A DNA stretch of 60,862 nucleotides, taken from contig MU621179.1 of assembly GCA_025399215.1 (NCBI GenBank), positions 1 to 60,862 of the forward strand, in the 5' to 3' direction. The notes under the pieces were generated by a model. It made no database searches, had not been told where the DNA came from, and saw only the letters and a list, made by a program, of their open reading frames with translations. The position numbers were made by a program, and so were the translations under genes. Each line of letters opens with the position of its first letter. The first letter of the stretch is position 1. Positions 22,783 to 33,575 of this stretch are shown one piece after another. Source of the stretch: Globomyces pollinis-pini (taxonomy: Eukaryota; Chytridiomycota; Chytridiomycetes; Rhizophydiales; Globomycetaceae).

Positions 22783-24038
22783 TCTAAAGACTATTGAAGA
22801 TGTCACAAAAACTCCTAGAAATTATATGTTTACAAAAAACTTTACCACCGATAATACCACAAGTTCTGGTGATAAATTCTATGAAACCTCTGCGTAGTTG
22901 AGTAATTCTAACCAAAATTGGCTCAATGTTGTATTTGATGAATATTCCTGGAAGAGCATCTGGATTGTTTGGATCTACTGGATGTGAAAACTCGGTAACA
23001 GCATATTGATTGGTTACAATCAAACCTTGTCTTTAATTTCTCGTATATTACCTTCAAAGAACGTGACTGCTTTATCAACATATATGGTAGGAACGATTGC
23101 AAGGAAATATTGAAAGTTATCAAAGTGCGTGACTGCATTTACATGTGTCATATCAAGTGGGTTCATTAAGCCTGGATATCTCTTTCCAAATGAAAATTCA
23201 TCAATTCGATGAGTGAAATTTAGGGCTATGTATCAGAAAATGATGCTTTACCATCATGAGGAGCGTGTAACCCTCTATATCCATGTCCAATAGCTGTGAT
23301 ATGAAACATTCCTTCTACTTTGGCAACTGAAAATGATCCTTTAACTCTACAAGCATTCAATTTTCCTGGCAATAAGTCAAGAGATTATGATACCATCTAC
23401 TCTAAGATTGTCCACATGAGAGCCTGGTTGTGGTCTATCTTTGTTTTTATTAAACGCTTGAGTATCCAGATGTCTAACGTTAAAAATTAAAAGTTACGAA
23501 GATAAATCCATGACATTATTGGTATGATAAGTTGCTGGAGTGATTTCAAGTAATTTTCCAACTGGAACAGATGATCTAGCAACATCCAGTACATCAAACC
23601 GTAAATCTAAAAAATTTAGGAAAGGAACAATGTACATTTGCATTCCATTGCCACTACAATTATAAGCACGTTAAACTTACCCGTCATATCGATATTAATA
23701 TCCAGGTTATTCTCTCCAGCAGTTTGGTCTACTAAGAACCTAAATAATGAATAATCAATCATATCCATACTCATAGTCTGAATGCAGTCCTCTCCATCTT
23801 GCCAATTCAGACCTAACATAAACATTTATAATCTATCACCTTGGAATTAGAATTCAAGTCTTATACCTATGCGTCAAAACTATCAAGTGAGTTACCATAA
23901 TAAAATAGTAAGAATCACCATCATTATCACCGAAACCATACCCCCTTGCTCAGTTGGTTGCGTAAGCGAACTATCAATTTTTGGAAAAGCATCTAGTTTT
24001 ACAAAGACTGATGTCCTTCGTCGATAAGCAACAGACAT
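22747..24038 (-). CDS. ERV41: ERV41/ERGIC2 COPII-vesicle cargo receptor
   Basis: Ten exons: 23896-24038, 23771-23812, 23681-23739, 23636-23653 (18 nt), 23498-23606, 23394-23473, 23252-23365, 23052-23225, 22846-23025, 22747-22814 (328 aa). The order is a cytosolic FVKLDAFPKIDSSLTQPTEQ, TM1, the lumenal INIDMTVAMECKYLRFDVLD, ACRVKGSFSVAKVEGMFHIT, LNFTHRIDEFSFG, PGIFIKYNIEPI and TM2. These match ERGIC2/Erv41 step by step. Erv41 with Erv46 retrieves ER residents from the early Golgi. Introns are 24-31 nt except the first, an 83-nt stretch made of three GT...AG units. The C-terminal tail overlaps a direct repeat and may be altered. Confidence 0.9.
23813..23895 (-). other. tandem triple intron (29+27+27 nt) in ERV41
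   Basis: Joining TM1 (...VILTILLW) to SELARWRGLHSDYE in frame removes 83 nt. They split without remainder into 23867-23895 (GTAACT...CATAG), 23840-23866 (GTATAA...CCAAG) and 23813-23839 (GTGATA...GTTAG). The middle unit contains TTCTAATT as a branch-site candidate. Confidence 0.65.
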
Positions 24039-24157
24039 TTGAAGTCAGGAAAATTTTCAACACGAAATTGACATTCACTATAGTGAAAAACACCAAATGA
24101 ACAATTAAATATAATCCTATATATTAAAAACACGGGACACTATTCATATAGAATCGC

Positions 24158-26616
24158 TCAGCAATCGTAGCAAAAAAGCACATTATTTCCCTCTCCTCGG
24201 TTTTCAGATTCAATCATTATACTATCGTCCATATCTAATGCTTCTTGATACAAATGTTCTGGCATCACTTTCAACTTCATCAGTTCAAAATCTATAGCGT
24301 TGTATTTTTGAGTAAATTCAATGCCCTGTTCTCCATATGCATTCACATTTTGCTGTATATATTGGTATAAACTATGCACCACGTCTATTGCAGTGATTCG
24401 AACTGTTCGGGACGGATCTTCCAGCTAAAACAGTTTAATTTCACAAAGATTAGTACCATTTCAATTATCGAAATCAGCTCGATTTCAAATGCATCAATTA
24501 TCCCAGCATGATTATGGATTTCTTTAATGAATTCCAAAGATTTGATACGCACCTGTGAATCTTCATGATTTAAGAATTTGGTATTGATATAATGATGGGA
24601 TTGATTTCCCAAAAGGGTTTGCCAATGGATTGGGACGGCTACCATCAGATCCAATAGTGATGATAAAACGACAGGCTCTTTATCTTCTAACATACAGCAA
24701 AGAATTTTGTTCAACTGGTATTTCAAGATCAACTCATTAATGAAATCATTGAATTTGTACCATACCTGAAGTTAATGAATAAGTAAATACTTTTAAACAC
24801 AATAAAGCAGAGGAACGCACATATGCTTCTTCATCTTCAAGTCTATCAATTGCAAGTTTCATAACTTTCAAGTGCTCAATGTTTTGAAGGAAAGCAGCAT
24901 GTGTTTTGAAATCAATATCAACTAAAAACTGAATAGAAATATCTCTATAGTCCCACCCAGGATGTACAGATACTACCTGAACAAGCTGCATCAGTTTTAT
25001 CTAGAATCAAAATATGATGACACTTACAGCCCTATCCTTATTATCTTTAGCAAGAATCAGTAATAGTTCCAATGAAGCCTTTACACATGGAACAGATATC
25101 CGTGCATTAGATGAGCAAACATCATACACAATTCCAAATACCAAGTCATTTTCATATTCATGAAGGAAAGTCCCATCCCTTAAACATTGAATGATTCTTT
25201 GAGTCAATTTTTGGTTCTTTTGGAATTTTGAGCAGCATTTTAATAGCGGTTTAACCAAATTCTAAAAACAATAAGTTTGAATCATCAAGTACTTTGCTAA
25301 ATACCGGTTGCTTAAAGTTAGAGAGGCAATATCCACAGATAGTAACCAATTCATTTAAAAACGTTCCAGTTTGAATCGTAAGTATTTGTTCTGGTAGTTC
25401 TTTTACATGAGTTTTCAAATTCTGCAAGGAAGAGTTGACTTTTAATAGAGGACTTTTAAATTCTATGTGATCATCCATTTCACATAAGACGATATTAAAA
25501 AAGTTCCTTATCGTTAAGCAGAATTCCAATAATATCTCATCACAACTAAAGTCGTGGGCGATTTTAGTCAATAACTTCAATAAACCTAATATTCGAATAC
25601 AATTGGGAACGTTAATCGTCGAGAGGCTGGGAATGATGTACTTATTCAGAATATTATTGATTCTTTCTTCTATGGTGGTTTTCGTTTCTATTGCATTAAT
25701 ATTTGAAAAGTTTATGTTTAAGAATGATGCAGTGCCATTTGCCATCATATTTTCTAATATGTTTAGTGACTTTTGTTGAATGAAGCGATCAGAGTCAATA
25801 CTGAGAGACAAGCACATGTCCACCTGGTATTAAACCATATAACTTACAAGCTTTTCGTTAATGATATGGATTTCTGTCATTTTTATTTCGCTAAGGTTCC
25901 AAAGTAATTCAAGGGCGTTGCAGTAATTTTCTTTGGTGTCAAACATACTGTACAACTTTCCGAGAACAATATCAAACTCATCTAACTTGTTTGCATTCAA
26001 CTGAGATATATATATACAAATTGTTTTACAGGTAGCGTTGGCAATCTATAGTGACATTAAGTAATGATCTTACAAATAAGTTGGTGTCGTTTAGACTATC
26101 ACACAACTGTTGTAAACATGGCTGATTTAATCTAATCCAGTTAAAAGCATGGTTCGATTTGACAATTGAACCAATTGATTCTATTATTCCAAATTTTAAC
26201 GCTGCTGGTATTTCATCCACTTTTGAACTCTCCAGCTGTCCAAAAACAAAGTTCAGCAAAGAAGCGTGCTCATTTAATACTAAATCAAAAATAGCGCTTG
26301 ATTCTCTATCAATTCCAATTATATGCCCTAATAATCGAACTACTAACGAAACGACTCTTTCGTCTTCATGAGAGATACTTTCCTATTCATAAGATAAATA
26401 TTTAATTATACATGGACAGCTTTCAAGAGACCCAAATCGATCATATACAAAGCATCATTGACAGATTTACATTCATTCGAGACAAAAGATAATATTTTCT
26501 CATGTCTAGCAGGATCTGAAATAGCCTTTACATCGTTTGTTAGTGATTCTCAGTAATACTTTTTTCATTAACGGAATTCTCTTGAATATCTTTTCCAGTA
26601 CTAATTTGTGTTCCAT
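24158..26616 (-). CDS. HEAT-repeat protein, possibly BRAT1-like
   Basis: Ten exons: 26560-26616, 26412-26525, 26074-26382, 26030-26045, 25848-25981, 25293-25823, 25028-25261, 24761-25000, 24457-24732, 24158-24424 (about 725 aa). Helical HEAT-like pairs run throughout (LDRLEDEEAYVRSSALLCLK-type, LEDPSRTVRITAIDVVHSLY). The length, all-HEAT layout and a disordered acidic tail ending in ...VLFCYDC recall BRAT1, whose C terminus ends in a conserved Cys-Tyr that reaches the INTS11 active site. This is inference from layout and tail only. Splicing around 25982-26073 is unsure: either 28-nt and 48-nt introns with a 16-nt exon, or one 55-nt intron with a GTCACT donor. Confidence 0.65.
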
Positions 26617-26805
26617 TTTGCAGAGTAAAAAGGGAAAATGGGAAGGATAGACACTTTCCAATTCGAGATGTATTTGAAGAATGATAATATTTCATACGCA
26701 TAGAAATCGCATAGAGTCATGAATAGGACAATTATACATGGTGATGTTTTGTATGACCAACTGTTATATCCAGCACAGTGTCACAATTAACTGAACTTTT
26801 TGACC

Positions 26806-27597
26806 ATGATCGTATTCAGTGAATTGATCGATTTCTCTTTCATATCGGTATCTGCCGCTTTGAACTATTACATTTCCATAGCTTCAATCAAACAAGTCAC
26901 ATTGCAAAAATCTTATTTCTCTTTACTCTTACACTCTATACTCTACTGTAATGCTATCGATTCAGGTACATTGTTGGTTATGCTGACTTTAGTTGCTACT
27001 TTAATTGATTATATGGCTCGTTTGATCACTGTCTACCAATCATCACTACATGCTGCCATCATTTCATGGCACATTATGACATTTATTCGCTATTGGATGT
27101 TCAACACTTTCATATTTCTAGGAATCGGGATGATGATGGTGCATTCTGTTCACATTCCATTGGATAGATTTCGTTGGTTTATATCCATCTTTGTAATGGC
27201 AATCCCTATATGCATTGGCTGTTATTTGGCAATGTGAGTTGATTCTTAATACTGAAAGAATAGAATGGATGTAAAGGCAATGTATGACTTCAACCCAATC
27301 AGAACAATTTGGAGAACTTCCGTGATTTTCATATTACTTGTCTTAAACACACTCACTGTTGCATTTGTAGAAAAGGAAATCTTGAATGAAGATGGAGTGA
27401 GTAGGACTGGAAAGACGTGCAAAATGTTTCCATATAGTGGTCTATTGGTAGTTCATCTCATTATTTTTCTACCTTGGTACATTAAACACTTGTATATGTC
27501 TTATTATGTGATTGACGAATCAATATTTGAAGCAGTTTATGAACTAGTTACTGTTTATCGCCCTCTGTTGTACCATTGTATCATTAGACAGATCTAA
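26806..27597 (+). CDS. polytopic membrane protein, unrecognised
   Basis: Exons 26806-27233 and 27264-27597 (30-nt intron, 253 aa). Six or seven hydrophobic segments are visible, for example LLVMLTLVATLIDYMARLIT, WHIMTFIRYWMFNTFIFLG, WFISIFVMAIPICIGCYLA, IWRTSVIFILLVLNTLTVAF and LLVVHLIIFLPWYIKHLYM. A charged loop (VEKEILNEDGVSRTGKTCK) lies between the last ones. No family motif is recognised. The start is 189 bp from the divergent HEAT gene. The next gene downstream is also a membrane protein on the same strand but shows no obvious similarity. Confidence 0.6.
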
Positions 27598-27821
27598 CAT
27601 CAGAATAAAGTTAATAAGTTATTGATTGTGAAATTATATTCAAAGTTCCTTAAATACCCATTACCGTTAACTTTTTTGCTATTTATTAAGGTTTCTTGGA
27701 CTAAAATAATGAATCCTAATTCAATTTTTTCCTATTTCAAATGTCAGTTTGATTTCATGATGATGAATCATTTATCATTGTGATCAGAAATTGTCCTTGA
27801 GCTTTTCGCCATTTTTTGATC

Positions 27822-29031
27822 ATGTTGGCAGGTTATGCAGAACCCACTCCTGTCCAAAAGAGAATCCCAGCCGTTAAAACCAAGGTGAAATCTGTAGAAA
27901 AAGATGAAATTGAAGATAAGGAGGAAGAATCTCTAATCGCGGATGATTCAGGAGGGATCTCAAATTATACACCAATACGACAACTTGTATTCTTGGGTAA
28001 ACTCTTTTTTGGAAGAAAGTTTTTCGTTCATCGAGTGTCTGGGTTGATCTATTTGTTACAGTACGCTTTAGCTCTGTCTTTATATCTCTACGATTATGAT
28101 CTATTTTATAATTCGCCGCTTATTTGGACGCTTCCGATCAATGGTGTCTTTCAAACCATCACTGCGATTTATACTTTTACTTTTCTTCCTAGAAATACCA
28201 AAGGTAAAATGTAAATGCTTATAGGTAGAAAATGGGTATTTTTCAGATAGATTTACAATGTCTTTTCAGTTTGTGGTTGAAAATTCATTCTTTGCGTTGA
28301 TATTATTTTTCCATTGGATTTACTTTCATCGCATTGGTTATGATTGGCTTCAAAAGACAGGATTGATTGAATGGACGTTTGTCTTTTTTCCATACGTGGT
28401 GAGAACTTTATGGCCAAAAACAAGATTTCGTGATTCATTTGAAAATATTAAATCTCAAACACCACGTAATCAAGTGTTCTATAAATTTGCCATCACTCTC
28501 ACAAAGACATTTTATATTTGGGCAAAACATTACATGGGTAATGGTTCAGGTGTGATTTTTTAAACGTGACAGGGTACTTTCTAAATTATGCAAGGTTTCT
28601 GAATCGAATTGATGACGTGGAAGTCAAAAATATCTATTTGATGGCCATATTTAGGTATTTCGTATTGGTTTTTTACTCTTGAAGTTCATTTGCCACAACC
28701 ATCTCTATCTTCTTACATACTTTAAAGTTCCGTAAAATGATTGGTCCTCGAACATCTTTTGTCATATACGCTGCGTCATATCTCTCGACTTTTTATTCCT
28801 TTTATCAAGTGATGGATATTTTTACAAAGTCTTTAGATCTGGTATTGATTTGCTTTGGTAAATCTTTTTTTTTAATTATCAGTGGGACTCGTTATCAATT
28901 ACTCGGACGCGCATTATCAACATTTGTATCAAGGATTGGTGTTTGGATTATTGATGGATGCACGTTATAAAGTGTTACCAGACCTTTTTCGTGAATACAT
29001 TCCAATTCCTCTTGGAAACAATCATAACTAA
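27822..29031 (+). CDS. polytopic membrane protein with acidic N terminus, unrecognised
   Basis: Exons 27822-28203, 28247-28537, 28573-28654, 28685-28857, 28883-29031 (358 aa). A charged N-terminal region (KTKVKSVEKDEIEDKEEESL) is followed by about seven hydrophobic segments. Distinct blocks are FFGRKFFVHRVSGLIYLLQY, HRIGYDWLQKTGLIEWTFVF, FLHTLKFRKMIGPRTSFVIY and LYQGLVFGLLMDARYKVLPD. The well-kept frame across four introns argues for a real gene. I recognise no family. Intron 1 (28204-28246, 43 nt) consists of a 21-nt and a 22-nt GT...AG unit. Confidence 0.65.
28204..28246 (+). other. possible tandem double intron (21+22 nt)
   Basis: The 43-nt intron divides into 28204-28224 (GTAAAA...TATAG) and 28225-28246 (GTAGAA...TTCAG), joined AG|GT. 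Using the first acceptor alone leads to a stop after nine codons. Each unit is shorter than the usual introns here, so chance AGGT is more likely than at the other loci. Confidence 0.4.
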
Positions 29032-29144
29032 TAAACTGTGTATTGATGGTGACTCATCGTTTGATGACCATTAGAATATCCATGTATACGAATTGTAGAA
29101 ACGTGATTGGTATTTTTTTCCAAATATTTACCATATCATATCTG

Positions 29145-29372
29145 ATGAGTGATAGGCCAATACAAATTCAATCAACTAATGGATCGAATTCTGGTAATTT
29201 TTTCCAGAAATGGTTTATGAAATTGATCCCAAAGAAACCAATTACAAATGGTAGAGTAAAGAAAAAGAAGGATGTACGTCAACTTGTAATTGGTCAACCA
29301 TTAGAAAATAGTTTTCAACATTTACAGCATGTTGGAAATAATGATGGAGCTAATCGAATTATACAACACTAG
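29145..29372 (+). CDS. small CRIB-motif protein (CDC42 small effector-like)
   Basis: 75 aa from the ATG at 29145. A basic stretch (KPITNGRVKKKKDVRQL) precedes VIGQPLENSFQHLQHVG, a full CRIB consensus (I-[SG]-x-P-x(2,4)-F-x-H-x2-H-V-G) for binding GTP-loaded Cdc42/Rac. This resembles CDC42SE proteins, in which a short protein is little more than a CRIB and a basic patch. The upstream in-frame ATG at 29046 would add 33 residues that look non-conserved. The start lies only 114 bp after the membrane-protein stop. Confidence 0.75.
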   Translation: MSDRPIQIQSTNGSNSGNFFQKWFMKLIPKKPITNGRVKKKKDVRQLVIGQPLENSFQHLQHVGNNDGANRIIQH

Positions 29373-29571
29373 ATTGAATTCAATCCCCTCTCGTTTTGTG
29401 GGGGTACAAATATGTGTACAATTTTCAACAAACATTAAACTTATTTAATAAATCCAATCATGTTTATCATTTACAAATTCAGTTTAGTAATGATGAGATA
29501 ATTTATTAAAGTAATGAAAGGAATCGTTTGTTTTTTTACTAAATTAATATAAAGGGATTCGATTTGTCGAC

Positions 29572-32500
29572 TTAATCCGACTCTGTATCTGGTTCCTTTT
29601 CACCTCCTAATAGATTAATTACTATATTCATTACCTTCACTCAACCATTTGAGATGTCTGGCACGACGTCTTACTTCTCGTGCTTTCAATTCATTTCGAT
29701 TAAGCTTCTTTTTCTTTCCTGATGATTTACTCACAGACTTTGCAATTTTTTCGGCTGCATCAGCAAAATTATCATCGTTGATTTCAACAACACCCTATTG
29801 TAAATATATTTAAATAAATTTACCTTTTTGGTCATTTTACCACCTTCAATATTCCACAATTCAGGACATAATGCACCCACAAATTCAGTATTATGTGAAA
29901 TCATAATAACGGCACCACCCCAATCTCTAATAGCGACAGCTAAACCACCAAGTGCTTCTCTATCCAAATAATTGGTAGGTTCGTCCAATACAAGCATATG
30001 AGGATTATTCCACATTGCAGCAGCCAAGACAACTTTGACTTTTTGTCCACCAGATAATCCAGAAATAGGATTGTTATCGGCAATATCTCCAGGTAGACCA
30101 ACTTCTTCAATGTGGCTTCGAATCACCGATGGTACCAATTCACGATATCCTTGACCTTCTCGTGAGGCTTCTTGATCATCAAAAGCTTGCACCATCTTCT
30201 GGAAACCTTGTTCCAATAAAAATTCTCTAGTTAACCATTTGTTATGTTTATGTGGAAGTCCGACCCACTTGACTTCGTATTGGAACGATTTCTTTAATTT
30301 GGCACGACCAAGTAACAATTCAATCTTGTTTTTATGTCCCATGAATTCCACATATTTGTCCATTTGAGCAAGATCTTCATCTGTAAGCTTTCTGGTTGCT
30401 TTTTCCAAAACTTCACGATCTTGACCACCTTGATAACGCCATTGAATGTACTGGTTGGGAGTTTTTTCTAAATGTTGCTCCAAATGATGGAAAGCATGTT
30501 GTGCAACATAACCAACTCGAATGTTAGGATGCTTCCAAACAACACCCTCTTGAGGAATCAGTTCACCAGTCAATAACTTGATCATTGTGGATTTTCCGGC
30601 CCCATTGGCTCCAACAACACCAACACGGGATGAAAGAGACAGTTGGACGGAAACATTTTGCATTGACGGCTTTGGGGCACCTGGGTAGGTGAAGGTACAG
30701 TTGCTCATTTTCAAAATAGCTTTGGTATTACTACGAATTCCGAGCAAAATAGAAGGAGGTGGAAAACTAAACTTCACTGTGGTAGCGGCGAGGGTATAAT
30801 AAGATTTACCTTCTGGTCTTCTCTCTACGAATCTAAAAACATAAACAATAGGTGATAATCTTACTTTGATAAATTTCCTTTGTAATAGACAAGTTTCTTA
30901 TTCTCATAATGTGTGATGTAAGTACATACATTATCGAGGAATCCAGAATCGTGAGACACAATCAAAGAAGTGATGTTAGGGTTGGAAACCAAATACTTTT
31001 CTAACCATGCTACATTTTCAACATCCAAGTGATTTGTAGGTTCATCTAAAAGAAGAATATCGGCATTCATTAACATTGCTCTGGCCAACTCTAATTTCAT
31101 CTTCCAACCTCCTGATAAAGCACCGACGGGTTGGACATGACGTTCTTCTGGAAATCCAACATCGAAAAGAGCTTTTACAATATCCTTTTTAGAAATGTGA
31201 GAGAGTCCAGGATCAGCAGCAAGAAAGTCAACAATGTTTAAACTAGCATCAGCACCTTGTAACGAATGTTCTACAAGCACACAGCGAAGTTCGTCTTGAC
31301 TAGGGAATCCATCGACCTTTCCTTTAGAAATAGCTCTCATTAAAGTAGATTTTCCGGCACCATTGTGACCACATAAACCATAACGTTGTCCCCGACGGAG
31401 ACGTAGGCGTGTGTTGTTAAGAAGCATCATACCACCATATGCCAAACTAAACTCACAATCACACAGTAATTCACCTTCTGTATCATCATCTTCATCACCG
31501 TACTTTTGAGTAGCCTTTGAATATTAGTGTTATCTGATATGCTTACCTTGTATAATGTGTGATAATGCTCCAGCAAATGCTTAGCTAAAGCTTTGGCTTG
31601 AGCGTTGGTGACAATTCCTCCAATTACAGGAACAATGTATTTTTCCCATGATGGTAGTTTAAAGACTTCACTTGACAATAAATGCGATAAAGCACCAGCG
31701 GCAAATGCAAAAGAAGGGTCAAAAAAAGAAACTACGAAGATCTTCTGTTTCGAAATAAATTTGGAGATTTCCTTTCTAATCTCCTCTGGAGTAGCACCAA
31801 ACTTGGTTACCGCAACTTCACCACCAGCAGCGTTGACCAATGTACGTCTTGCAGCTGAGGCGAGGGCTCTAATTTCAGGGAAAGCAGCAGTTTCGATGAT
31901 TCTATCTAATCCTGGCAACAACTGTGGCATAAACTGCCCAGCATCTGGTGGATTTCTAACCAATTTGAATAAATTATCAGCAATAACAACAGTTGGTCGC
32001 ATCACTGCTGCACTTCTATCATTAAGGGCTCTAACTAATAATGGAACCATGAGGGCTAAAGCAGGACCGGTGACTTCAGCAACAAACTACACAGAATTAA
32101 ATGACCATAGAAACTTACTGTTGTTGCAGATAAGGTCTGTACTGCTTTAGTAACTTTATCGGGGTTTGCCATACATTCAACAAGTAAAGTTGAGTGAGGG
32201 TCAATATCTGGATTACCCACCACCTTACACAACTTGGTCATGCATACAATTGCACTCTTGCTCACCTTGAAAAAGTCAGTAATATTAAAATACATCTAGT
32301 TTTGTATCGTGCATACAATTGGTAACAGCAGGGATAATTTCAGGTAGACATTCACCCACTGGAATGGGGAAACGAACACCAAGATCGGTTAAAAATTCAA
32401 GCGCTGCCAATTTTGATTGCCATTTACCAGTTGTTCCTTCCAAAAGATAAGGGATTGCAACAGACACAGTATGATCTTCAAGTTTCTCCAAAATATTTCC

Positions 32501-32842
32501 AACAGCCAAATGAGCAGCTTCGCGAACAGGGAGTCCTTTATCAGCCTCACCTTCTAATATTTTGGAAATTAGAGGGAGTAAATAAGGTAAAATAGGAATT
32601 CCAACGACTTTAGCAATACCAGCCAATCCAATTAACCCGGCCTCTCTTTCCAAACCTGATTTTTTATTGGAAGCGCAAGCCAATAATTTGGAAAGAATAG
32701 CATCCGTTGATAAGACAACAAGGCCTGACTTTAGGATATGATTACCCAACTCTTCAGCATAAGTTAAGCAATCACCACTGCTTTCACAAGTATTCATAGA
32801 ATTGATGATATCATCGGTAGTTCGTGTTGCATCTTCAGCCAT
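29572..32842 (-). CDS. TEF3: translation elongation factor eEF3 (fungal ABC-F ATPase)
   Basis: Exons: 32294-32842, 32119-32265, 31547-32086, 30865-31514, 29824-30832, 29635-29794, 29572-29606 (1029 aa; yeast has 1044). HEAT repeats lead, then ABC1 (GHNGAGKST, LSGGWKMKLELARAML, LLDEPTNHLD), ABC2 (GANGAGKST, LSGGQKVKVVLAAAM, VLDEPTNYLD) with the chromodomain insert (YEVKWVGLPHKHNKWL), and a Lys/Arg-rich tail (SSGKKKKLNRNELKAREVR) that contacts the ribosome. eEF3 drives E-site tRNA release and is essentially a fungal and allied feature. Six introns, 28-32 nt. It is the best-conserved protein in the window. Confidence 0.97.
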
Positions 32843-33342
32843 GAATAGAAAGTCTAAGTAAATAATTTTTTATTTTTTTTTTAAATTGATTGTTTCAAGG
32901 GTAAGAATCAGCCACGATGATAAGAAAGTGAGAACACGTTGAGTGAAGACCATTACCAAAAATATTCTTTTACGTTCGCGTTTGGGATTACTTGTAATCA
33001 CACAGAGTCGCTATTTGCTTACTCTTCATGATTCTTGTTTCATTCTTTTGTTCTGGTTCATTTGAAACGTTTGGCGTTTTACCACTATAGTTTCAATGAA
33101 ATGTCCGAATACTAAGGGACTGATTCATATTTAACACGAAAATAAAGTAAACTCACAAACATATCATCCAGTATGGTACAAGGATAGTAGCTTACTATAG
33201 TACCGGTATTTATAGCAATAAACGTGTCACATTTAATTGAATCCTTCCTTACCTTTCAATACTTGGTGATATAAACACTATTAGAAGAACAAGTCAACAA
33301 TACCAAGGATCCATTTTGTAGACACCATTTTGCGTGAGTGGC
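32843..33342. other. intergenic region upstream of eEF3
   Basis: Contains the eEF3 promoter. Notable are a T/A-rich tract just upstream of the start (32863-32884) and short pyrimidine runs. No gene is seen on either strand. Confidence 0.4.
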
Positions 33343-33543
33343 TTATGTGGCTGGTGGCAGAAGGCTTTTATATAAGGAAGAGAACCTTTGCAGTATAATC
33401 TGTTTGTTCAATTTGTAAAGGATTGGATAGTCAATTTCTTTCCTTTTTTTATCAAAACCAATGAAATTATCAATAGAATCAGGATTTAATGAGTCCATGT
33501 TTATTACTGGATATGATGCTGGATTAATCAACCCACTTTGCAT
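33343..33543 (-). CDS. small hypothetical protein, 66 aa
   Basis: A single intact frame from ATG to TAA. The sequence is not low-complexity: an acidic/Pro N-terminal half and an amphipathic helix (YPILYKLNKQIILQRFSSLY) ending SLLPPAT. No family is recognised. It starts 32 bp from the divergent zinc transporter. It could be a small complex subunit or chance. Confidence 0.35.
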   Translation of the reverse strand: MQSGLINPASYPVINMDSLNPDSIDNFIGFDKKRKEIDYPILYKLNKQIILQRFSSLYKSLLPPAT

Positions 33544-33575
33544 TCAACCTATTTTAAGCCACACGATCATTCATA

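Noticed and set aside
31605..32150. 181-codon plus-strand open frame
   Set aside because: It lies antisense to the eEF3 HEAT region, whose minus-strand frame is strongly conserved; the composition is a codon shadow.
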